Assembly (NCBI GenBank): GCA_018334755.1
Contig: JAGXLI010000005.1
Span: forward strand, 1-59,307
Length of the DNA stretch: 59,307 nucleotides
Source of the DNA: Thermoplasmatota archaeon
Lineage (GTDB): Archaea; Thermoplasmatota; Thermoplasmata; Halarchaeoplasmatales; Halarchaeoplasmataceae
Direction of reading: 5' to 3'
A model generated the notes under the pieces. It did not search any database and was not told where the DNA came from. It saw only the letters and a list, made by a program, of their open reading frames with translations. Position 1 is the stretch's first letter; every line of letters starts with the position of its first letter. Of this stretch, positions 7,606-16,008 are shown one piece after another. Made by a program: the position numbers and the translations under genes.

Positions 7606-8648
7606 TAGAATCAAGAAAATCCGATCACGTGAAGATCTGCCTGGACGAGGACGTGGAGGTAGAAAAAAATTATTGGAACGATATCAAGTTCTATCATCAA
7701 GCCGCACCAGAAATAGATTTTGAAGATATAAGCTTAGGTGTGGATTTTTTGGGAAAACGCTTGAGCGCGCCCATAATCATCGCGGGGATGACGGGAGGAT
7801 ATGAAGGAGCTGAAGTCCTCAACAGACGGCTAGCCGAAACTGCAGAAGAGATGAGAGTAGGATTAGGAGTCGGTAGTCAGAGAGCCGCACTTGAAGATAA
7901 AGATTTAAGAAAAAGCTATGAATTGATCTCCGATCATTCCATACCATTGCTCTTTGGAAATATCGGGGCACCACAGCTCATCAGTCAGGACGAAGAGCAA
8001 CCGTTCGGGATCTCAAAGGGAAAAGAAGCTTTGGAGATGATAGACGGTGATTATCTAGCGGTACATTTCAATTACCTTCAAGAAGCCGTTCAGCCCGAAG
8101 GGGACATGAAGTCCAAAGGTGTGACCAAGGCTCTAAAGGACCTGTCAAAAGAGGTCCCTATCATAGCGAAAGAGACCGGAGCGGGTATCTCACCCGGAAC
8201 GGCGATGAGTTTCCGTGATGCCGGGGTCGAAGCGATAGATGTTGGCGGTATGGGAGGAACATCATTCTCTGGAGTCGAGCACTACAGGATAGATGATGAG
8301 AATAAAAAGATGAAAGATATCGCAAAGGACCTGTGGGACTGGGGTATACCGACGCCCGTATCCGTCGTAGAATGCAGGGGCAGAGTGTCTTTACCCATCA
8401 TAGCTACCGGGGGTATAAGAAGCGGTATCCAGATAGCCAAGGCGTTGGCTCTAGGTGCGGACGCCGTAGGGATAGCTGGAGGCCTGCTGCCTGCCATAGA
8501 AAAAAGCAAGAAGACAGCGATCGATTATCTGAAAAGACTGAAGAGAGAACTCAAGATCACCATGTTCCTTTTAGGTTGTGAAGATCTTGATGATCTCATG
8601 AGCGTTAATAGAGTGATCACAGGGGAATTAAAAGACTGGATAGAATAG
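7602..8648 (+). CDS. fni: Isopentenyl-diphosphate delta-isomerase, type 2
   Basis: The 348-residue FMN-dependent isomerase converts IPP to DMAPP. The TIM-barrel motifs are all visible: the substrate loop near SRKSDHVKIC at the N-terminus, IAGMTGGYEGAEVLN, GVGSQRAAL, GNIGAPQL, HFNYLQEAVQPEGD with the catalytic Gln, KETGAGIS, the phosphate-binding VGGMGGTSFSGVEHYR, and IATGGIRSG and ALGADAVGIAGG for FMN. Type 2 isomerase is the usual archaeal form. It overlaps ipk by four bases and lies 25 bases before the prenyl synthase, so the operon makes both C5 units and the chain. Confidence 0.96.
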   Translation: MIESRKSDHVKICLDEDVEVEKNYWNDIKFYHQAAPEIDFEDISLGVDFLGKRLSAPIIIAGMTGGYEGAEVLNRRLAETAEEMRVGLGVGSQRAALEDKDLRKSYELISDHSIPLLFGNIGAPQLISQDEEQPFGISKGKEALEMIDGDYLAVHFNYLQEAVQPEGDMKSKGVTKALKDLSKEVPIIAKETGAGISPGTAMSFRDAGVEAIDVGGMGGTSFSGVEHYRIDDENKKMKDIAKDLWDWGIPTPVSVVECRGRVSLPIIATGGIRSGIQIAKALALGADAVGIAGGLLPAIEKSKKTAIDYLKRLKRELKITMFLLGCEDLDDLMSVNRVITGELKDWIE

Positions 8649-8673
8649 AGATCGATAGCAAGGAGCGAACATT

Positions 8674-9657
8674 ATGGATGTGATTGATGAGTTGGATCAA
8701 AGAAAAAGAAAAGTAGAAGATCGGATCGATCAGATATTCGACGGGGATCGAGATCATCCGTTATGGAACTCCATGGCCTATTATCCCCGGGCAGGGGGAA
8801 AAAAACTCCGACCGTTTTTAGTCATGATCACCACCGGTGCCTTCGATAAATCGGAAGAGGTCGCGTTACCTTATGCTACGGCCCTCGAATTGGTCCATAA
8901 TTTTACGTTGATTCACGATGACATCATGGATAAGGACGAGATGCGGAGAGGGAAAGCCACTCTGCATAAAAGAATCGGCGAAGCCCACGCTATCAATGCT
9001 GGTGACGGCCTTTTCGCTTTAGCTTTCAAGATTTTATCCAATACTGAAGTAGAGGACGAAAAATTGAGATTGCTTTTAGAAGAATTGTCCACCTCGGTAG
9101 TCAAGGTAGCCGAAGGCCAGGAGGAAGATATCAGCTTCGAAGAGACCTACGATATCACCGAGGAAGAGTTCTTAGATATGATAGAGAAAAAGACGAGCTA
9201 TCTTTTCAGAGCCGCGGCACGTGGGGGCGCAATAATAGGTGGTGGAGATGAGGAGGAAATAAGAAGTATGGGTGAATATGCTAGAAAGATGGGTGTAGCG
9301 TTCCAGATCCAGGACGATTATTTGGATCTCGTCGGAGACGAAAATAAGATCGGTAAAGATGTCGGCAGTGATATCAAGGAAGGAAAAAGGACCTTGATGG
9401 TCATAAATGCATTATCCGAGCTGCCCGAGCAAAAGAGAAAGAGGTTGATAGAGATCCTTGAAAAGGAAGATAACACCACAGAAGAGATCAGAAAAGCTCT
9501 TGGTCTGATAGAAGATGCTAAAGCTATCCAGCATTCCAAAGATCTAGCTCACGAATATGCAGAGGAGGCAAAATCGGAGTTGGAAATACTCCCGGACGGA
9601 AAATATAAAAGAATGCTCGAAGAGATCGTAGACTTTATGATATCCAGGGAGAAATAA
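8674..9657 (+). CDS. idsA: Geranylgeranyl diphosphate synthase
   Basis: The 327-residue trans-prenyltransferase condenses IPP with allylic diphosphates, giving the C20 chain of archaeal ether lipids. The first Asp-rich motif is HDDIMDKDEMRRG and the second is QDDYLDLVGD. Phenylalanine five residues before the first motif (NFTLIHDD) is the residue linked to C20 product length in archaeal enzymes. GGKKLRP near the N-terminus binds IPP. AAGGAG precedes the ATG. It is the last gene of the isoprenoid operon; product length is inferred from that one residue. Confidence 0.93.
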   Translation: MDVIDELDQRKRKVEDRIDQIFDGDRDHPLWNSMAYYPRAGGKKLRPFLVMITTGAFDKSEEVALPYATALELVHNFTLIHDDIMDKDEMRRGKATLHKRIGEAHAINAGDGLFALAFKILSNTEVEDEKLRLLLEELSTSVVKVAEGQEEDISFEETYDITEEEFLDMIEKKTSYLFRAAARGGAIIGGGDEEEIRSMGEYARKMGVAFQIQDDYLDLVGDENKIGKDVGSDIKEGKRTLMVINALSELPEQKRKRLIEILEKEDNTTEEIRKALGLIEDAKAIQHSKDLAHEYAEEAKSELEILPDGKYKRMLEEIVDFMISREK

Positions 9658-9716
9658 AGATTCCACCCGATCTGGACGAAGATGTTTTTAATCTTCTATT
9701 TTGCTTTTTAGGAGTG

Positions 9717-10487
9717 TCAAAGTATCAAAAAAGTGAATGCCATGACCAGCATCCCCAGCACTATACCCAATATGGCCGAGTGAGAAGAATCGTAGTCATG
9801 CGCTAGAGGGAGCAGTTCGTCAAAAGAGATGTAAACCATTATCCCCGCGACGAAAGCAAGCATCGTGACTATTAAGGGCGGTGTCAAAAAGTTCCATAAT
9901 ATCAGAAACGCTACTAGCGCACCTATGGGTTCGGCCACTCCCGCGACCAGCGAATGAAGAAAAGCTTTGAACTTATCTCCCGTGGCATAGTAGTAGGGTA
10001 CCGCGACAGCTATACCTTCAGGGATGTTGTGGATCGCTACCGCTATCGCGATCAGCGCTCCCAATCTTATGTCGACAAGGACCGTAAAGAAGGTGATCAT
10101 ACCTTCTGGAAAATTATGTCCCGCGATCGCATAGGCAGTGAGTTTACTGGTGCTGAGTAATTTAGTCTCCTTTTCTTTATCTCCTTTAGTGATAGCTGAT
10201 AGGTCATAAGATTCTTTTTCTGGGATGATATAATCGACGACTCCCAGGAGGATGATGCCCAAAAAGAACGCCAGGATCCCTATCCCTTCACCTGCTTCTT
10301 CTAAGGCTTCAGGTAGTAATTTCATGAATGAAATATAGATCATGACGCCACCGGCAAAACCTAGAGCTAGAGATAAGTATACTGTCTTCGGTTTTTTGAT
10401 GAAGTAGATGATCAATCCTCCCGCGCCGGTCGATATACCGGCTAGGAAAGTCAAAAGTAGAGCTATACCTACCGTCCCTATTTCCAT
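9717..10487 (-). CDS. ZIP-family metal transporter (ZupT-like)
   Basis: The 256-residue membrane protein has about eight transmembrane helices. Two metal-binding motifs, AGHNFPEGMITF and AIHNIPEGIAVAV, form the binuclear site of ZIP carriers; ZupT-type proteins move zinc, iron or related divalent metals inward. A short charged loop of about 20 residues (EKESYD to KEKETKLL) lies between helices 3 and 4. The gene faces the isoprenoid operon end to end and has its own upstream A+T-rich region. The metal specificity is unknown. Confidence 0.92.
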   Translation of the reverse strand: MEIGTVGIALLLTFLAGISTGAGGLIIYFIKKPKTVYLSLALGFAGGVMIYISFMKLLPEALEEAGEGIGILAFFLGIILLGVVDYIIPEKESYDLSAITKGDKEKETKLLSTSKLTAYAIAGHNFPEGMITFFTVLVDIRLGALIAIAVAIHNIPEGIAVAVPYYYATGDKFKAFLHSLVAGVAEPIGALVAFLILWNFLTPPLIVTMLAFVAGIMVYISFDELLPLAHDYDSSHSAILGIVLGMLVMAFTFLIL

Positions 10488-10550
10488 GGTGATAGATGAT
10501 TTAGGTCAAGGTATAATAATTTTCTTTTTTAGGAGATTCTACAAAAAATT

Positions 10551-10572
10551 GAAAAAAGAGGGGACTTTCCCC
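10551..10572 (-). terminator. Hairpin plus U-tract downstream of the Dps-like gene
   Basis: On the minus strand GGGGA-AAG-TCCCC is followed at once by TCTTTTTTC. The stem has five base pairs. It lies about 15 bases past the stop of the Dps-like gene and before the ZIP gene promoter, so it probably ends the former transcript. Confidence 0.5.
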
Positions 10573-10586
10573 TTCTTAAGGAGTTT

Positions 10587-11138
10587 TCATTCTAGGAATT
10601 TTGAGACGAAAGGAGACGTGTCTCCTTTCCGCAGATAGTGGCCCGAAGGCCCTTCATCTAAAAATTCCGAGAACCAGGACTCGTGCTGTATCTCCTCGTG
10701 TAATATCGCCTTGGCAAGGTCGTACGTGCGGTGGTCCTTTCCTGCTGTCATGTTACAAATATTGGTGTACTGTCTCACGGCGCACCTTTCAGCTCCGACC
10801 AGAACTTCCATGATTGCCTCAACATCGTTAGCCTCCTCGGGCAGATAAGCCGGCGGACAACCGGATATATCATGGAAATCTTTCATGTCTCTTGGGAGTT
10901 CTCCTCCGAGTTCGTAGATCCTAGGCATCAAAGCTTCGAAATGATTCCGGTCCTCTATCCTCGCGGTCTCTGCTATCTCTTTCAACCCTTCTCCATCGAG
11001 CCCCGTCAGGTTCACCCGAAGGATCGTGTAATAATAGAACGTGGTCAATTCGGCCGCCGCGTTCTTGACCAAAAGGTCCACCAATTCATCTACATCTACT
11101 CCAGCATCTTCTACCATCTTTCTCGTTACTTCTGCCAT
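10587..11138 (-). CDS. Dps-like ferritin (DPSL/thioferritin type)
   Basis: The 183-residue four-helix ferritin-like protein probably oxidises and stores iron with peroxide and protects DNA, forming a hollow 12-mer. Metal ligands typical of the fold are visible: E30 in AAELTTFYYY, E62 and H66 in EDRNHFEAL, E117 in VGAERCAV, and E149 and H152 in EEIQHESWF. Cysteines 94, 119 and 128 resemble the extra cysteines of archaeal DPSL proteins, which separate them from true Dps. The 3' end contains a 10-bp palindrome (10608-10629). It is monocistronic, with a terminator-like hairpin behind it. Confidence 0.83.
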   Translation of the reverse strand: MAEVTRKMVEDAGVDVDELVDLLVKNAAAELTTFYYYTILRVNLTGLDGEGLKEIAETARIEDRNHFEALMPRIYELGGELPRDMKDFHDISGCPPAYLPEEANDVEAIMEVLVGAERCAVRQYTNICNMTAGKDHRTYDLAKAILHEEIQHESWFSEFLDEGPSGHYLRKGDTSPFVSKFLE

Positions 11139-11222
11139 ATTATCAAACCTCCCGTCTAAGGGGATAGAATAATGAGGTTGCGGTATTTAAGTTTTTCTTA
11201 GGTGATGATAATTTTTTCACTC

Positions 11223-11759
11223 TCAAAACTCGTCTTTCAAAAGATGTTCAGCCTTGTACAGCGCAATAACGGTATGAGGATGGCTGATCTCATTTCTTTC
11301 CAACATCTCGTAAGTCTCCTTTATGGAAAGCATAATCACTTCTATATCTTCCCCTTCGTCGTGATCTACTTCGCCTCCTTTTTTAGCCTCACCTACGAAA
11401 AGATGGGCTTCTTGATCATTCAAGCTCGCCACCGGATGGTACTCACACAGTTTTTCACATTTTTCCAGAACAAATCCGGTTTCTTCTTCTAGCTCTCTTC
11501 CCGCCGCTTCTTCCGGGGTTTCACCTTCGTCGATAAAACCTGCGGGGAGTTCGAGAACCATCTCATCTATGGGATACCTGTAATTCTTTACCATTATCAA
11601 TTCGTCGTCTAAAACCGGAAGGACTCCTGCAAAATCGGGGAGATCGAGCATAGTATAAGTCTTCTCAGTACCATCTGGAAGGACGACGTTGTCCTCACTC
11701 AAAGTAAAAAGAGTCGACTCAGCGACCTTCCGAGAACTCTTTTTTTCCCAGCGAGACAT
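11223..11759 (-). CDS. Nudix hydrolase, ADP-ribose pyrophosphatase type
   Basis: This 178-residue cytoplasmic enzyme probably hydrolyses ADP-ribose or a related nucleoside diphosphate to AMP plus sugar phosphate. The complete Nudix box runs from G74 to F96 (GFIDEGETPEEAAGREL then EEETGF) and holds the metal-binding glutamates. The N-terminal KVAESTLFTLSEDNVVLPDG strands and YRYPIDEMVLELPAG before the box are those of ADP-ribose pyrophosphatases. The gene stands alone between the Dps-like protein and GDT1, each with its own short intergenic region. Confidence 0.88.
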   Translation of the reverse strand: MSRWEKKSSRKVAESTLFTLSEDNVVLPDGTEKTYTMLDLPDFAGVLPVLDDELIMVKNYRYPIDEMVLELPAGFIDEGETPEEAAGRELEEETGFVLEKCEKLCEYHPVASLNDQEAHLFVGEAKKGGEVDHDEGEDIEVIMLSIKETYEMLERNEISHPHTVIALYKAEHLLKDEF

Positions 11760-11792
11760 GTTGATATTAAAACAGGAGGTTATATTTTTTAA

Positions 11793-12377
11793 TTATCCAA
11801 AGAATAGGGTCTCTATCAAGAAAAGTATCCCTAAACTGATGAATACGATTGAATTTATGATTTTTACTTTGTGGTCCTCTAGAATATCTCCCAACTTAGA
11901 TCCGATCAGGACACTGATTATCAAGATGGCGGCTAATCCACCCAAACCGCCGATCAGAACGGGGATAGGGGCCCCATATTTTACCGTCAGGGCGATGACC
12001 AAAAGTTGTGTTTTATCTCCAAATTCAGAGACGAAAGAGAGAAGAAAAGAAGTGCTCATGATCTTGCCTCTATCTACATATTCCTCTTCTTCATCGCTCT
12101 CTTCTTCTTCCAAGTAGAGAATATAAAATCCAAAAAGAAGGAATATTATCGCCGCGATCACCTTTAAATAGATCACGGGGACTATCCTGAAGATTATAGT
12201 GCCCAAAGTGATCCCCAGGATGGTTATAACCGCCAATCCCAAGAAAAATCCCAAAAATACGCTTCTCTTTTCATATTTAGAGGCAAGAGAGATGGCCATA
12301 AGTTGACTTTTATCCCCCAACTCTGCGAGGGTTATAGAAAAAAAGGCCACCGCTATTATCAGATACCACATCATCAT
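11793..12377 (-). CDS. GDT1/TMEM165 family cation transporter (UPF0016)
   Basis: The 194-residue membrane protein has about six helices arranged as two homologous halves. Each half carries the family motif E-x-G-D-K-[ST]: AELGDKSQLMA near the N-terminus and SEFGDKTQLLV in the second half. Relatives exchange manganese or calcium for protons. An acidic stretch of about 12 residues (LEEEESDEEEEY) links the halves. A GTG at 12395 would add six residues, but a TATA box at 12396-12404 is only compatible with ATG 12377, giving a leaderless mRNA. Confidence 0.88.
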   Translation of the reverse strand: MMMWYLIIAVAFFSITLAELGDKSQLMAISLASKYEKRSVFLGFFLGLAVITILGITLGTIIFRIVPVIYLKVIAAIIFLLFGFYILYLEEEESDEEEEYVDRGKIMSTSFLLSFVSEFGDKTQLLVIALTVKYGAPIPVLIGGLGGLAAILIISVLIGSKLGDILEDHKVKIINSIVFISLGILFLIETLFFG

Positions 12378-12395
12378 ACCGGGGTTTGATTTCAC

Positions 12396-12404
12396 TATAT
12401 AAAT
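12396..12404 (-). promoter_or_regulatory. TATA box of the GDT1 gene
   Basis: On the minus strand TTTATATAG is centred about 23 bases before ATG 12377. This supports a leaderless start and argues against the GTG start at 12395, which would lie inside or at the edge of the promoter. Confidence 0.55.
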
Positions 12405-12485
12405 TATTTACCCTCGCATGAGAACATGAGTCTCTTGAGGATTAGATTTATATCCTATAGGGAGCTATGTGAGTTAGGTGTTGCC

Positions 12486-13526
12486 TTGAGGATATCACCT
12501 GTGATTACCCGTCCTTATCATGTTTATCTCTTTAAAAATTTCATCGAGGAGATAGAGAAAAAGGGACATGAAGTTTTAACTTTCTCTATGAAGAACGATC
12601 TAACCGATGACCTATTGAAAAATTTAAAAATACCTAATAAAAAATACGGGCAGCACCTTAGTTATCCACTGTCGGAGATCATCGGGCCTTTTTACGACCG
12701 CTGTTCTTTACTGAATAAGATCAATGGATTTGATCCAGATCTTCTCTTATCCGTTAACAACCTACCGTTAGCCCCGTTATCTTCTCTTCTCGACACACCC
12801 GCCGTGGTTTTTTTAGAACTGAAACCGAATCGAAAAAATGAACACCTGATCTTCAATCATGCGAGCAAAATAGTCACTCCAGATTGTTATCATTCCGATA
12901 TCCCGAAGGAAAAGCATCTGAGCCATGCAAGTTATCATTCTCTAGCTTATCTGCACCCTAACAGATTCACTCCTGATGATGAATTCCTAGATAAGATGGA
13001 TTTGGGCTCGGAAGACTACGTGATGGTGAGTTTCAGTAAAAGGACCTCGCATGACCTTGATATGAAAAGACCTAAATTGCAGAGGAGGGAGATGATCGAT
13101 CTGGTCAGAACCCTTGACAACCACTGCCGGGTCTTTATTGATGATAGGGGCCGGGTGCCCGAGCCGTTGAAAGAGTATGAACCATCGATACCTTACCACA
13201 AGTATCTCGATCTGATGGCTAAGTCTGAACTCGTTATAGGAGACAACCCGATAACTTCCTCCGAGGCCGGAGTTCTCGGCATCCCCTGGATCTATATCTC
13301 GGACTCATTACCATATACACTTGAGGATCAGGAAGTCCATTATGAGATCGGCACTCATGTACATGATGTTGAAGACGGAGAAGAACTGGCGGAGATGATC
13401 TTGACCGGTGAGATAGAACCCGATCTCGAAACATCTCGTAAAAAGATCCTGAAGGATAAAACGGATCTCACCAGTTGGATGTTGACTTTAGTTCAGGCCA
13501 TGAAGAAATTCAACTACATCAAGTGA
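12486..13526 (+). CDS. DUF354 family glycosyltransferase-like protein
   Basis: This 346-residue protein resembles the archaeal DUF354/COG1817 family, which has a GT-B-like fold. The N-terminus MRISPVITRPYHVYLFKNF is the counterpart of the family's nucleotide-sugar-side HVHFFK motif. The C-terminal SELVIGDNPITSSEAGVLGIPWIYI matches the family's donor-binding region with its S-x-x-x-E-A-x-x-L-G-x-P pattern. TTG 12486 is chosen because TTTATATCC lies about 35 bases upstream and GGTG just before it; an ATG at 12426 would add 20 unlike residues. The 3' end overlaps the convergent membrane gene by 39 bases. Substrate unknown. Confidence 0.78.
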   Translation: MRISPVITRPYHVYLFKNFIEEIEKKGHEVLTFSMKNDLTDDLLKNLKIPNKKYGQHLSYPLSEIIGPFYDRCSLLNKINGFDPDLLLSVNNLPLAPLSSLLDTPAVVFLELKPNRKNEHLIFNHASKIVTPDCYHSDIPKEKHLSHASYHSLAYLHPNRFTPDDEFLDKMDLGSEDYVMVSFSKRTSHDLDMKRPKLQRREMIDLVRTLDNHCRVFIDDRGRVPEPLKEYEPSIPYHKYLDLMAKSELVIGDNPITSSEAGVLGIPWIYISDSLPYTLEDQEVHYEIGTHVHDVEDGEELAEMILTGEIEPDLETSRKKILKDKTDLTSWMLTLVQAMKKFNYIK

Positions 13527-14087
13527 GGTGTGATGATATTTTGGTAGAACTATCACCACGATATACAGATTGAAGATGACCACGGCGCTGAAAAGAACTA
13601 CCAAGTAAGAAGTCCATCTGGAAGGAAACGGTCCGATGGAACTCAAGAGTGCTATAGAACTCCCTAAGAGGGATAGAGAAAAGCCAAAGATCACTATCCT
13701 CAAACAATAGGGGACAAAATCTTTTTTATATGCTTCCAGATGATCTGTCTTTTTCTCCCCTTCGAAGTGCCTCTCCATCTCTTTTATCAATACGGACCTT
13801 CTCATGAAAAACCAGATGCTGATGATCAGAAAAAAAGAAGACAAGACAAAAACCAAGTTCTTATAGGTCAAAGTGAGGTCACGGAAAGAATAAAAGAAGG
13901 ATGAGGCCAAAAAGAAGATACCCATATCCACAAGTTTCTTTTTTCCAAAGTATAATCCCACGACCGAAAGGACCCCAAAGATGGGGGAAAACCACCAGAT
14001 CGGTCCTCCGAAGAGATGGATCGAAGCAACTAGAGTCAAAGTTAGTACTAACATAGAAAGGACGAGATTGGCTATATCTCCTTTCAT
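13488..14087 (-). CDS. Membrane protein ending the DUF58 operon, unknown
   Basis: This 199-residue protein starts MKGDIANLVLSML and shows about six hydrophobic segments, with a charged cytoplasmic stretch (RRSVLIKEMERHFEGEKK) in the middle. I do not recognise a family. ATG 14087 is chosen because it overlaps the DUF58 stop in an ATGA, as at the other junctions of this operon; an earlier ATG at 14174 lies deep inside DUF58. The 3' end runs 39 bases into the convergent DUF354 gene. Confidence 0.72.
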   Translation of the reverse strand: MKGDIANLVLSMLVLTLTLVASIHLFGGPIWWFSPIFGVLSVVGLYFGKKKLVDMGIFFLASSFFYSFRDLTLTYKNLVFVLSSFFLIISIWFFMRRSVLIKEMERHFEGEKKTDHLEAYKKDFVPYCLRIVIFGFSLSLLGSSIALLSSIGPFPSRWTSYLVVLFSAVVIFNLYIVVIVLPKYHHTSLDVVEFLHGLN

Positions 14088-15349
14088 CTCTTTTCCCAGT
14101 ATCTTATCACCTCCTCTAGAGAGGCCTTCAGCGGCTCGTTCGGATCCCAGTCCACTACAAGACTGTATCTCCATAACCTGTCCAAAAGTATATCTCGTTC
14201 CAACTGTGAAAGCTGTTCCTCTAAACTGCTGTACTCATCCAGCAATTCCTTTTCTATCTCGAGCGGGTCGGGCGAGATCACCATCACGTTGAATTCCCTC
14301 ATACAGATGTCCACTATCGTTTCAGTTATCTTTTCGGACTGGAGCGGAGATATGAAGACGACCATGCTCCTCTCAGGGAAGAAACGGTTCAATAACCATT
14401 CTGCATCCTTCAACTCCCAAACCTCTCCTTTCTCTACCGTGCTGAGTTTCTCCATCATCTTGTAAAATTGATACCTCCCCGAATCGGGATAGACCCATTT
14501 AAGATAATCTCCCAAGACTATAAGACCCGCTCTATTCCTGTCCGCGAGTATAGAAGAAGCGAGAGATCCGGCAGCTTCGATCGAAGCATCGATGGTATTT
14601 GTTTCCGAGGTACCGATATTGCTTTGTCTAGAAGCATCTACAACGATGATAACATCCCCTGACCTTTCGGCAACGAATTCATTGGTTATAGGTTCTTGAT
14701 GCCTAGCCGTAGCTTTCCAGTTGATCTTCTTCATCTCGTCTCCGGGACTGTATTCCCCCAAAGAAAAAAATTCAGACCCGATCCCCATATTCTGAGATCT
14801 TACATTTCCAATCCAACTCCTAGTATAAAGCGGTCTTATATTCACGCCTTCTAGATCCTGGATCGAAGGTAAAACAAAGAGTTCGAGCATTTTCTGGCTC
14901 GTCCATTCTTCCACGTAAAGATCGAGAGGATCTCTGTACCTCAGCCTGATCGGACCCACTTCTATCTTACCTCTTTTAGGGCAGAAAAGCTTGTATCTCA
15001 CGGTTTTTTCTTCCTTCTCATCTATCTTCAGAAGATGATGGTTGGAACCCTCGACCACCTCCGCTCCGGAAGGTAATTCGTCGTATATCTCAAGATACTT
15101 TAAGGCCCTTCCTTCGTTCCTTATGGATAGCTCTATCCATATCTCATTTCCCTCATAGACATTTATCTTTTCGGATTTTCTTTCTACCCTCAGTTCTATA
15201 TCGCGCTTCACCGACCCTTTAGTTCCAACTGCCAACAGAGAAAAATTGGCTATGGAAAGGATCAAGAAGACCCAGTTATCAAGGACCACACCTATGATGA
15301 GCGAGATCAGGGTCACTGCTACCAGGACAAGATTAGTAGTTGATTTCAT
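14084..15349 (-). CDS. DUF58 domain protein (MoxR-associated, vWA-like)
   Basis: The 421-residue protein has two N-terminal membrane segments (about 7-45), a beta-sandwich region, then the DUF58 signature GSEFFSLGEYSPGD with KKINWKATAR. After it comes a von Willebrand A-like domain with VVDASRQSN, an incomplete form of the DxSxS metal site. DUF58 proteins typically act beside MoxR AAA+ ATPases and transglutaminase and DUF4129 proteins in an envelope-related system. Both ends overlap neighbours in ATGA junctions. MoxR is not in the window. Confidence 0.87.
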   Translation of the reverse strand: MKSTTNLVLVAVTLISLIIGVVLDNWVFLILSIANFSLLAVGTKGSVKRDIELRVERKSEKINVYEGNEIWIELSIRNEGRALKYLEIYDELPSGAEVVEGSNHHLLKIDEKEEKTVRYKLFCPKRGKIEVGPIRLRYRDPLDLYVEEWTSQKMLELFVLPSIQDLEGVNIRPLYTRSWIGNVRSQNMGIGSEFFSLGEYSPGDEMKKINWKATARHQEPITNEFVAERSGDVIIVVDASRQSNIGTSETNTIDASIEAAGSLASSILADRNRAGLIVLGDYLKWVYPDSGRYQFYKMMEKLSTVEKGEVWELKDAEWLLNRFFPERSMVVFISPLQSEKITETIVDICMREFNVMVISPDPLEIEKELLDEYSSLEEQLSQLERDILLDRLWRYSLVVDWDPNEPLKASLEEVIRYWEKR

Positions 15350-16008
15350 CTATCTTCTCCCTCCCAGCGTGATATTCTTTCTATTACCTTCTTGAGGTTT
15401 CTTTCATAGGCCGCATCCCTCTGATCTGGGCCATTCAGATATCTTTCTATAAAATTCAGGTTGCTGTTATCTTCTCTTCTTATCACTTCTTTGTACCGTT
15501 TGCTGTTCAACAGAAAATCGATTATGGTCTCGTCTTCCACATATCCTTCCAGTTTTGAGCGATCTTGCAGAATATCTTTTACCGCCTCGCGGGATAATCC
15601 TTTTTCGTCTTTTATCTTCTCAATGATGCTTTTTCTAAGGCGTTCCTCTGCAATAGCCTGGCTAAGTTCCCTTCCTTTTAAAGCCCTCTCTATCATATCA
15701 GAATTCTTTTCAAGGGGGAGATTAACGAATTTTCTGTGGTCCTTCTCTCTCTTCCATCTAGGGATGGTTTTTACGTCTTCTTTGGTCACACGGAAGAGCA
15801 AAAAAGCGATCCAAACGACCAAGAGCACGGCGGTGAGCTGTTTGCCCCTTCCCACAAAGAAAAAGAGTAAAAAAGACAAAATTAAAATTGTCAAAAGATG
15901 AAATTTATATGAAGGTAAAGTCTGCTCTTCTTCAGGCCCAGCTTTTTGAAGCCAGCTGGGTTTAAGTACTAATTTCTCCACAGTGGTATCTTCCGCTTTA
16001 GGGGTCAT
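15346..16008 (-). CDS. Two-helix membrane protein in the DUF58 operon
   Basis: The 220-residue protein has a soluble head of about 35 residues, two hydrophobic helices (about 36-72, HLLTILILSFLLFFF and LTAVLLVVWIAFLLF), then a charged helical cytoplasmic tail of about 145 residues. I recognise no domain in the tail. It overlaps the DUF4129-type gene upstream and DUF58 downstream by four bases each, so it is made with them, and it may be the membrane scaffold of the system. Confidence 0.75.
   Translation of the reverse strand: MTPKAEDTTVEKLVLKPSWLQKAGPEEEQTLPSYKFHLLTILILSFLLFFFVGRGKQLTAVLLVVWIAFLLFRVTKEDVKTIPRWKREKDHRKFVNLPLEKNSDMIERALKGRELSQAIAEERLRKSIIEKIKDEKGLSREAVKDILQDRSKLEGYVEDETIIDFLLNSKRYKEVIRREDNSNLNFIERYLNGPDQRDAAYERNLKKVIERISRWEGEDR

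Noticed and set aside
14084-14174. Longer N-terminus for the last gene of the DUF58 operon
   Set aside because: The upstream frame reads through DUF58 codons. The ATGA junction at 14084-14087 matches the other couplings of the operon.
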